A DNA stretch of 64,000 nt from Anisakis pegreffii (lineage: Eukaryota; Nematoda; Chromadorea; Rhabditida; Anisakidae), in the NCBI GenBank assembly GCA_035041965.1, contig JAPYMA010000141.1, positions 1 through 64,000 on the forward strand, read 5' to 3'. The notes beneath the pieces were generated by a model. The model was not told the DNA's origin and did no database searches. It saw only the letters and a list, made by a program, of their open reading frames with translations. A program made the translations under genes and the position numbers. Shown here piece after piece: positions 55,101 through 64,000 of this stretch (positions are counted from its first letter, which is position 1; each line of letters begins with the position of its first letter).

Positions 55101-58100
55101 TCGCATGAAAGAATGATGACAAGTCGAGCGAATTTCGAAAGGTAATTCCGTTTTCAGTGAGAAAATTGTGACTGTCGTTTGCATTTTTGAGATTCACTTA
55201 ATCTGAGAATGAACGGAAAATGGCCACTGAGAACATGTTAACGGAACAGAACTTACACTAAAGATGAAAACCGACACCATTCCACATATCTTTGGTGGAG
55301 CAGCAACAAATCCGTAAGCGCTCGCAGCACCGACCAACCCATAATCGAGGAACGTTACCACCTGAACCAATTTTTTATTGAGCTTTCACAACTGCAAATC
55401 ATTGCAGCATCTCTACGCGCCTTTACATAGAACCAGTAGCGTGGTTTCGTGAGCACAGAGGCAATGTAGAAAGAAAACTTTTGCTGGAGTGTCGTTCGCG
55501 AGCATAAGTCGAAAACCAGTGAACACGAGTGTGATCAGGTCAAGAATATCTCGTGTACCCGTATGAAATCACCAAGCAGTACCTTTTCTCATAAGCTCGC
55601 ATCACTGCATTCAAGCTTTTAGAGCAGTGGCTCTTAACGTTTTTCAGGAATTAACCAGCTGGAATGAGAGAGCAGCCAAATCGCCTGCGTCCTTTTTCCT
55701 ATTTAGCCGCTACTTTGAAAAGGGCTCAAAAGGCCACAAACAGTGGCAATCATGTCAATTTAAGTACGAGACTCAGGGAGGTGCGAGAAATAATCAACAC
55801 AGATTTCATGTAATAAGACAATGGTCCTCAGTCGTTTTTTCCCATCGCACCCCCTAAAGAATTTTGAGACGTCTTCGAAACTCATACAACAATACTTAAA
55901 ATGTCCTCACACTCCTCACCACACACTCTGTATCGCTCATCAACTACAATGAGTATCTGTAATGTAGATAAGTATAAACGTTTAGAGTACGTCCTAGCCC
56001 AGTGGTTCTCATAGGGGGTGAAATTATCCATTTCGGGTAATTCGGAGGTGTCAAGGGATAGTGGAGGGAGTTGGGAAATTAGTATTTCGTACAGTTGTTA
56101 TTTTATGATAGAAGTCCATTGTGATAGTGCTTTTTAACTCGGGTGTGTTAGTTTTAACAGGGTTTTCATTCTTTTCCTTGCTGTTGCAATCGCTCTCATA
56201 GCTTTTATCAACAAAAGTATTCTCTTTTGCTAATTTCTCATTCATTTCATTCAACAATTGAAGTCAAATTCTCATTCTATCAAACACACTCTATAATTAA
56301 TCATTTGACAGTCGAACGTTGTTGAGCAATTGAATTCGATTGCTGTATTGTTGATTTCGACTGTCAACACTCGTCAACGTATCCAGTAAATAATACATGC
56401 TAAAGAATAAGAAATCGATTCGCACTGTGAAGTGAAATGAGACGAAGTGAATGAGAAAAACTTATCAAGAGAACGATAATCACATTGAATAGCTATGAGA
56501 GTGAATACAACACGTCTGAAAAGAATGAGAATCCATCTAAATCAGTTTGAATTGAGCGTGTCATAGACAATAGCTTTTCATAGACAATTGCAATCGTAAT
56601 CAATTGCAGTCTAGGACAATGGTTCTCATTAGGAGTGAAATTACCCGTTTTGGGTAATATAGACGTGTCGGGGAGGGGAGAGGGGTAACGGTGGCCTACC
56701 AGTACATCAAAAGGGGTAATGGAGCACCCGAATGTGAGAACCACTGTTCTAGCCTTTTCAAAAATAGATACGTTGGAGTCCATCCTTATCTACGCTGCAA
56801 ACACGTATGCGTTGAACTCCGTCCACGCCTACTTTTCTCTATAAAAAATAAAAGCTTATCTCGCATTCCCTCCCGTACCCCTCTCTCAATTCCCCACATC
56901 GCACTCACTCCCGCACCTCCTCTTACCTCACTCTCTTCACACCCCCTGGCATGCCAACTCGCACCCCCAGGGGGGTATGCACCCCGGTTGTGAAACTCTG
57001 TAATAGACAAAGAAAGGTTTTATTTAAGGTGGCAATTAATGGTTCATGTCTGCTAAACAAAGCTCCATACAAAACTCAACTATTCAATTTCAAAATGAAT
57101 GCTCACTGGCATTTGCCAATATGCACGTTCCAAACGTGCTCATCTGCAACCCCTACACCAGATTCGCCCATTCGCGTATCCTTTCAAAAAGTCAGTTGTA
57201 AAACGTGCAATGCAAGTGTTGAAGAATGGGAACAGTTCACATTGAATAATATTTCTCACCGCGCAAATAGATCTCAGTCTCCAAAAACTGATAATAACGT
57301 AATACCTGTTCACTGAACCACTGAAATGCTTCATGTCCAGTACGCCATCTCAGTACCAAAAACGCAACAGTGATTTGCAATATAACTGCACAAATTACTG
57401 GTCGCCATTTCACCTGAATGCACTTTTACATAGAAAAAAGAAAATTTGTCCCAGCATTTATGGGGAAATTAAAAATCGAAGAAATTTTGAAGAGGTAGTT
57501 CCAGATTCCAAACCATTCTGTATTTTTGCTGTATGCGACTCAATGAACGACTGGACCGAAGCGAGTGAAATGTAGCGAAACTGATTGGGAGAAATGAAAC
57601 AATACATTACCTTCGCTGGATTTGCTGATAGTAGGAAGGCAATAAGAATGTACATTGCGAAGCCAACGAGACTTCTTAAACGTATCCGAGAGTCAATCGA
57701 ATCGGCTATAACCCACACCACAAATGCAGCGATCAGAAGCAATAGTGAGCATCTTCAAAATGAATCCGTTTCAACGAACAATTACATTCCCATTCAGAAT
57801 TTTCTCGTCAGTTTCAAATCAACAAAGAAATTGTTCATTCAAAACGTTCAAAAAATCTCTTCACAAATATGATATGAGGAATCGTTTTCTCACAGCAATG
57901 GTCGATTGAATCTATCAATCCCACTTAATTTCAAAATAGACTGCAGTAAGAATGGCAGCCAGGAGCCACTGATATGATTGCCTGTTGCGGCTTTCATTTG
58001 TATATGAATGAATAAATAATTAATCAAGCTAACCGATGAATAATTAACAAATAATTTCACAGTGCACACAATTTCAGCTAAGCATTTGCAGAAGAGCGAG

Positions 58101-59304
58101 ATTGGAATTTTAGACTGACTTATAAATTCACTTAGGAACGGTACTGGAAGCAGTGATTTAAATAAAGATAAGAAACAACTACACTTTGATTAAGGGAGTG
58201 CCATAGACTGTCTTATTCCACAAGCGATCCAACTTTTGAGCGAATGGTGCAACTTTTGGTGCAATGCGATCGAGCCATTTTTTTACAACAAAAACATAGA
58301 ATAAGCCACAATAAGTTAGGCACATCAATATGAGAAGTCCCAGTGAAGAGTGAATATCGCGTATGAATGCGTATATAGCGCAAATGTGAAATGTAATAAT
58401 CAGTGTCACAGTGAAAGTTAGTTTGAGCTTCCTGAAAAGTGTTAAATCTATTTTTGTTGAAAATAACATGCTTTGAATCGTTAAAACTCTCGAGAAATTC
58501 GCTCGAGTCGATCCATTAATTACCTGAATTCACCAGGCTGTCAAAGGTTTGTAACGTTGTTCGCGCAGTGTATTTCCATTTGGTCTTAACCTTGCCCTCA
58601 TTTGCCAGGTGTTACCAAGTTCCTTCGGACTATGCTCTCCTCGCATAGAATATGTTCTCGGGACGATATTCCTAACTTCCATTTTATTGGAGGTCTCCTA
58701 AGTGGTCTTTTTATTTCGCTTATGATTAGATACCACTCCTCAACTGCACGATACCAACTTGCTATCGTTTATTCTTGTTCCGTGGCCTGCCCAACGTAAC
58801 TTTCTCTTCCAGTACTCTACGATCCCATCATTTACTCCGCTCCATCAGCGAATCTGTTCGCATTGAATGTGTTCCTGCGACGATATTCCCATCATGCATC
58901 TATCTCTCCGTCACCGTTTGTGCTGTTATTAAGCGTTGTTCTCCTCTGTTTGTTGCGGCCCACGTTTCATTCGCAGGTAAAACGGTGCTATCAGAGAGGT
59001 GGACGCGGAGAGCTTTATTTATTTTCTCTTTCAGCACAGCATTTATCGAGTTGAACGCCTTCTATCCAGATCTTATCCTTCTTCTAATTTCCACTTTCAT
59101 ATCTTGGCTCATATTTACGTAAAACATCAAAATCGCCATATTCAATCAAAATAGTATCATGAACTATCATTCACTTAGTACAGAAATGATGAGTAAGACT
59201 AGAAATAACGGTACGTACCAACGTATGCCTCGATCGAATCCACTTTCTTGAATTTGCTCGTCATAGGGAATCTTCGTTTCCTCCTTGCATGCTCCTGGCG
59301 TCAT
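52124..59304 (-). CDS. SLC28/CNT nucleoside transporter, copy with a frameshift
   Basis: Fourteen exons match the left copy one for one: 59304-59219, 58431-58183, 57752-57611, 57413-57306, 55361-55257, 55030-54869, 54629-54504, 54284-54154, 53731-53563, 53336-53269, 53032-52916, 52721-52649, 52581-52474, 52236-52124. All except exon 1 and the last (and exon 10) have the same length as in the left copy. Landmarks: ILIYFGAIVSVLYYLGIIET, SLNAAGCIFLGQ then AES, FACIAGSLFSAYISFG, LVWAIAANLIVYIALLA, GVKTALNEFIAYQQL, YALCGFSNISMIG. Exon 10 is 68 nt where the left copy has 69; one base is missing after the ttttttccc run (near 53311), so the frame breaks between ILGYCFF and AYMLGASD. Either a pseudogene, a rescue by unusual splicing, or a homopolymer sequencing error. 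The GQTE motif reads GQAE. Intron 4 (~1.9 kb) holds a hAT-like element. Confidence 0.85.
53269..53336 (-). pseudogene. Exon 10 with a one-base deletion
   Basis: The left copy reads cttcttcccgtttgc and this copy reads ttttttccctttgc at the same place, one base short. Sequence before the break continues exon 9 in phase (KILGYCFF) and sequence after it continues into exon 11 in phase (AYMLGASDAEDPV then KATEET). No alternative GT or AG nearby restores frame. Confidence 0.75.
55890..55999. repeat. Dispersed repeat, left half of the split copy
   Basis: Matches 4810-4928: aatgtcctcaca, tgtatcgctcatcaactaca, tgagtatc, gtagataagtataa, agagtacgtcctagcc. It stops exactly where the hAT-like element starts and resumes at 56747. 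Confidence 0.75.
56000..56746. mobile_element. hAT-like non-autonomous element, 747 bp
   Basis: The left end reads cagtggttctcat and the right end, inverted, reads cagtggttctcac, 12 of 13 identical. Flanks are 8-bp target-site duplications tcctagcc (55992-55999) and ttctagcc (56747-56754), one mismatch. Both features are diagnostic of hAT transposons. No transposase is recognisable inside. Part of the left end is repeated internally from about 56617 (caatggttctcat, then gtgaaattaccc, matching gtgaaattatcc near the left end), so the element carries a duplicated end or a nested deletion derivative of 130 bp. It lies in intron 4 of the right nucleoside transporter. Confidence 0.8.
56747..57000. 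repeat. Dispersed repeat, right half of the split copy
   Basis: Continues from the left half across the transposon: ttctagccttttcaaaaat, cgttgaactccgtccacgcc, aaaataaaagcttatctcgca, and a C-rich end (cacccccagggg). It matches 4921-5065 in order, with an extra C-rich segment between ctcgcat and ggcatgcc. Confidence 0.7.
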
Positions 59305-62300
59305 TTCTCACTGAATGTTTTCTATGATTGAATCGGTTCTGAAAATATTATGTTGGGGTTGGATTGGAGGCAAAATCGCGCTCGGGTTCCTCGAGGTCGG
59401 TGGACGCTGAGAGTAGATGGGAGGATCGAAGGGCTCGAAATTCATAGTTGATCAGCTATTGCGGAACCCTACTCTCGGCAACCTCCACGTCTCGACGTGC
59501 CCGATCCAATCCTACATTATTTCACAACTACTGCATCATATGACTTCAGAATTAAAACCTGATGTTTTTATGGTAAAATGAAATGGAAAGAATTTGGTGG
59601 GTGATGAGGTGCTGAAATTATAGGTGGATTTACGTTTGAAGTGTAAATTGTCTCACAATGGAACGGTGAAAATGTCTGGAAGGCGTTCGAAACAGTCTGT
59701 CAGTGCAACGGTCTTCGCAAAATATGGAAGAGGTATTGAGTGAGGTGAGTGGACGAGAGAGCAAAACAACTCTATTGGCATTAGAATGAGAGCATGATAT
59801 ATTCAATCCGTTGCCGAAAGGTTACTTGTAATGATTAGGCCAAAGCAAAATATCATTTTTAAAATCATCACCACTGCGTACTTATAAATTATTGCGTTCT
59901 GTACTAAGTGTTTTATCATCATTAGTATTATTATCAGCAACATCATCACCACAATCAAAATATTTAGAGTCATCAATACTGACTTAATATATTTCGTTTG
60001 TTTCCATATCCCTATTATTCACATGATTTTGACACAACATAATGTAGCCAATTTATAATATCATAGTTTTAGTCATAACGCGATGAGTGAACAGAAAAGT
60101 ACAGTGTTTATTCGTATTAATTGATCACTCGATTGTTTCTAACGTAAGGTTGAATTACCCAAAATTGAGTTTCAGAATAAACGCTTGAAATGGTTGGCTA
60201 AATCCGTATACATTATGAGCAGTAATGATGTTTTCATCGATAAGTAACTGTATGATAATCCGCATCAACGAGTCAAATCGCTTGAAAATGTATGGAAAGA
60301 AAGCAACGTTCATCACCAACACGGCTTGTATCGATCAGAACCGGTGGATCGTAATAGGTTGCAGACAAGTGAATAGTTACAGTTGGAGAGATTTGTTACG
60401 ATGTTGTTTGCTAGCAATGCGAGCATGAATCATCTGCATTCGAAGTATTAGAATTGGAGATTGGAATTACTAATTGATGATCATAAACACAGAGATGATG
60501 CTGCGAGCATATTTAATCGGCAGATTCGTAATCTATTATAATCTCCGTTAATACGGATGCATTTGATAACCGACTAAAAAGAGAACGACTTGTAAAAACC
60601 GTGTGCAATATTATGCGTAAATATTTTGATTATGGTTGAGTTAAATGGTTGAGTGAATCGTCGTATAAGATTTTGTGAAGTTGAACATGTGCATATAGGA
60701 TGAATAATTCGTAAAAAATTTCAGCTCTTATTGACGCACTTCGAGAATTTATTATAGCATCGGTGAGGTATTGTGAGCATTCGGAATCAATGACGTACGG
60801 AACATAATGAAGTGAAAGTGGGCATGTTAGATGGTACGGAAGCATGTTGATGCAGGCATTGCTTTCACTGTCAAGAAAATCTGTCTCAGCAAATATTTCT
60901 TTCGCTCTCAATTCATGAAAACCATAATAAATGCTTGTTTCGCAGGGTATTCAATATGAATATGCAGCAAGAAAATGAATGGCGAAATTTTGCTATATTA
61001 ACAATACGTGAAGAAAACTTTTCAGCTGTACAATTCCTATCGAGCAAAACAACATTTGAATAACTCCCGATGGCTAGAGGATGTTGATGGAGACCTGAAC
61101 AGTTGATGCTTCTGCGAACGTATGCTAGATACTTCCACATAATTGATAGAACATTTCATTTGATTTCCAACGTCTGAATTTGCGATAATGTTACAGAATT
61201 GAATTATTGGTAAGGTTGAAAAAAATTTGACCGATAAATTGGACAGGGATTTCTTTTTTCATGCGTAACCAAACGGGAAAACGTCGATAGCGGTGAGTGA
61301 TATCGTAGGGTTGTGAATGAAAATGGTCACAGAAAACCGGTGAATGATCTGCTGATAATGTTTTGGTGATACGTTGCTATTGTGCTCCTTCCTGGAGAGT
61401 GTTTACTTTGCATTGATATTTCGTTTATTGTGTGCACAAAATGAGCATTGATACAGTTTGATGCGTATTCTATTGCCAAACGTTTTCTGTTTGAAATAGC
61501 CTTTACCACTGTCGAGTATTGGTGTCATTTAATAAATTCTTAGACAACAAATGCTGAGTGAAACATGAGAGAGTATGAACAGATTGTCACATTCATTGAC
61601 AAAGCGATTCTTCGTAAACTAGTCAAATTTTTCTGAATATTCATCAGTGCGATTGAACAATTCAAAACTGGTTGCCCAGCATAACAATGGCAATTCTGTG
61701 GCGCACTTTAATATGGAAACACTTCATTTCCCGTATGTGGTAGTGAAAGCACCTGTTGTTAAAGAAGTCAATTGCTCAAATTAATTGAGGACCAATTCGA
61801 GGGGATTTTTGCGAGAACATCTTTCATAGTGTCCATGATCCGCCAATGAGTGGGCCAAGAAAGGTAATTCATGAACATCAACATTGCACTGCATGTTCAT
61901 TTTCATGTTCTGCTATTTTCAGTGGAGGTTTTTGAGGCACCAATTCTTCTGCATTCTTCTAGACCTAAAAAGCAATGTCTTTCGCCACATTCAGTTCTGC
62001 GACATTGTGATTTTTTAGTAGCATCCTTATCGAATTGAGTATTTGCATTGATTCGTGCAGTAATATTAAATGCAACTGATAAGAGATTAAGTGTCTGGGG
62101 AAAGCTTGACGATAAGCAGCTCACGATTACGCCACAGTTGATTTTTGGGATTGTTAACGAATTGAAGTTCTTTTAAACGTCTACATCTTTTAAACCTTAT
62201 AGCATTTCGCAAAGTCGTAAAATTTCAGCGTGGTTGATTAAATTGTTTGATGGTCTTGAGTTATCGCAGCTGTTTTATTCACATTAACTCATGGAAATGG

Positions 62301-62429
62301 GAAATGTGCGCAAAAAATTGCTGATTCTATCAACTCACAGCATTAATAACTGAGAATAATTCGAAATTAACAGTTAACAGCAGCTATAATGAATGAGTAT
62401 CTTTTCGTGTGAAAAGTACAAGAGCAATT
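59305..62429. other. Intergenic, about 3.1 kb
   Basis: Between the start of the right nucleoside transporter and the end of the ABCG gene, both on the minus strand. It should hold the transporter promoter. One fold-back block is listed separately; the remaining frames (60225, 60630, 60913, 61903) carry no recognisable motif. Confidence 0.5.
59348..59517. repeat. Imperfect fold-back block, GC-richer than flanks
   Basis: The left part has ggttggattgg and later ctgagagtagatgg; the right part has, inverted, taggattggatcgg and ccgagagtagggtt. This gives a loose hairpin of about 170 bp with GC content above its surroundings. It may be a decayed MITE just upstream of the right nucleoside transporter start. 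Confidence 0.4.
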
Positions 62430-63991
62430 TCATTTTCTTCGAGAGGCACGAATATAAAGTGCAATGAAAGCAATAACGCGAATAATGATCGTCATTATCA
62501 AAAGGGCAAGAATGTCCGGGTATAGATTGTCCGCATTGAAACTCAACGACTCGATCACATCGGCACCCGTTTCCAAGCAAGTCGTTTTGTTCGCGCAACC
62601 TGAAAGATGCAAACAAATGAAAACGACAAACTCGAACTGATATTACAATTTGAAAAATTCTCTATTATCTTGAATTGGTGACCATAATAAACAACACTTT
62701 CTTTCGTTCGGTGAGCTCATAAACTGACCGATTCGGACGAAGTGAACAATAAAATCAATGTTGCGCAAAATTCACAGTGTGTGATCAAAACTAACCAGGA
62801 ATATAGTCAACATGGCTCCATTCATTAATCACCAACGATTCGTAAGCATACCTGAAAGGAATATTCCATTTCATCTACACATCTTGCTGACCATCAATCG
62901 ATTCATTTGCGTCGATAAAAACAAGGAAGTCTACAAAAACTGCGAAAGTGACGTGTGAATAGCCAATCAATGAACTGAATAATTTTCAACGAATTCGCAC
63001 GATACACTTTCAGGCGTCGCAATTGAACGAACAACGATTAGTACATCTGTTTATAGTGCATAAATGCAAAAAATCAGGAAGAAAATGGTCACCAATTTGT
63101 TCGATTGTTACCTTCGAAATGAATAATTACAGTATCGACGTTTCCCTGATGGGATGAACTATTTCTGTGACAAAAAAGTGGACGATAAACGAGACCAACC
63201 CGAAATAGGAAAGAAATCTGAGGTAAATGAAATAGATGGGCAATGTGTCCTGATTGATGAAGAAACCGGCAAAAGCCATTGCGGGCAGAACAAATGCTGG
63301 CATAACGCTAATTGCAACGCTGATATCCTCAAATATGCACGACGCCGCATAACCTCAAAATGTTCATTTTTTATTCGAACCAATTATGGATAGCGATCTA
63401 TAATGTATCGATAAAAGCTTCTCTTCGATATGAATTTTCAGTTCGGCTGTCCCGATGTTGCCTTCATGTAGGCAGCGAACGATAATTCCCGTTTTTTTTA
63501 AAATGAAAACTCATATAATAACCACATTTAGTGCAGAATTCTAATTCACATTAAAATGATTAGGTAGTTGTTTCAAGGAAACGAGCAGCACATTAATCCT
63601 AGACATCTATTCTTACCAATAGAAATTGCCGTATTGGCCATGAGCACATTGATTAAACAACACAATGCAAACGCTCCAACAACAGGTGCTAATCCTGAAA
63701 AGTAGACATATCAGTTAGGAATTAGGAGTACCAGTCAACAGAATAATTGCTTAATGAATGTTTTATCCATCATCTGACAAGTCGCAATGCTTGTTTAGAG
63801 TGCATATGATTAAAACTAGCACTGTGATGGTTGTTCGCTACGATATTGCTTATGGATGTTTCTATGATATTTTTTTCGAATATCCACTCAAGTTACATGA
63901 TTCACAGCAGTCGAAAAACATTTGATCACTAACCAGCCATCCAATAGAGAATTGACGTGAATAGAAGAGGCAGCGCAATATACTGTGGTGC
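62430..63991 (-). CDS. ABCG (White-type) half transporter, C-terminal part
   Basis: Five minus-strand exons, high to low: 63991-63934, 63694-63617, 63353-63200, 62851-62796, 62599-62430, joining in phase to about 171 residues. They cover the end of the membrane domain: APQYIALPLLFTSILYWMAG then LAPVVGAF (helices 3-4 region), YAASCIFEDISVAI, AFAGFFINQDTLPIYFIYL, the conserved FGYAYESLVINEW, an extracellular loop with a likely cystine (GCANKTTC) and a last helix LYPDILALLIMTIIIRVIAF before RRK and stop. These match ABCG/White family spacing. Such half transporters dimerise and export lipids, sterols, pigment precursors or drugs; the substrate here cannot be told. The ATP-binding N-terminal half lies beyond the right edge, so the gene is partial by truncation only. 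Confidence 0.88.
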
Positions 63992-64000
63992 CTGAAATTA

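Noticed and set aside
55619..55860. Start cagtggctcttaac looks like another hAT end
   Set aside because: No matching inverted end or flanking duplication was found nearby.

Overview
The window is eukaryotic nuclear DNA, AT-rich, with multi-exon genes split by GT-AG introns of about 50 bp to 3 kb. Gene content points to a nematode: a divergent seven-helix receptor of the nematode Sra/Srab/Sre style, a small secreted Ig-like protein, and start codons placed 7-13 nt after a 3' splice-site-like sequence, as expected for spliced-leader trans-splicing. A parasitic (clade III-like) nematode is my best guess from style alone. I assigned no species. There is no bacterial operon, CRISPR array or phage, and I recognised no tRNA or rRNA gene. 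Proteins were identified by joining exons by eye with splice phase checked at each junction, and by recalled family sequences; no database search was run.

Layout. 1-6000: no secure gene; low-complexity stretches, a triplicated ~130-bp repeat, one dispersed repeat copy and one doubtful minus-strand gene fragment. 6029-10209 (+): ten-exon PHYHIP/PHYHIPL-like gene. 13393-18435 (-): serpentine chemoreceptor, TM1-TM7, with a hAT-type MITE in its largest intron. 18436-25577: mostly gene-poor, with TTCTA-rich dispersed repeats. 25578-26342 (+): two-exon secreted Ig-like protein. 26343-30335: gene-poor, two fold-back MITEs. 30336-36844 (+): complete 17-exon DDX42-type DEAD-box helicase. 36845-40084: gene-poor, a large inverted repeat and a tandem duplication. 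40085-41611 (+): complete five-exon TMEM147. 42830-49210 (-) and 52124-59304 (-): tandem pair of SLC28/CNT concentrative nucleoside transporters with the same 14-exon plan. 62430-63991 (-): last five exons of an ABCG (White-type) half transporter that runs off the right edge.

The genes do not form one pathway: DDX42 is a spliceosome-associated helicase, TMEM147 an ER translocon/Nicalin-complex subunit, and the others are transport and sensing proteins. The most notable points are: (1) the left nucleoside transporter copy is open throughout, while the right copy lacks one base in exon 10 and carries Ala in place of Thr in the GQTE substrate motif; (2) a 747-bp hAT-like element in intron 4 of that right copy has target-site duplications, and a paralogous unoccupied site lies 51 kb away in the same window; (3) the PHYHIP-like protein has a proline-rich head and a coiled-coil tail that the vertebrate proteins lack. 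I found no convincing new multi-gene system; this looks like an ordinary nematode chromosome segment with active or recently active small DNA transposons.
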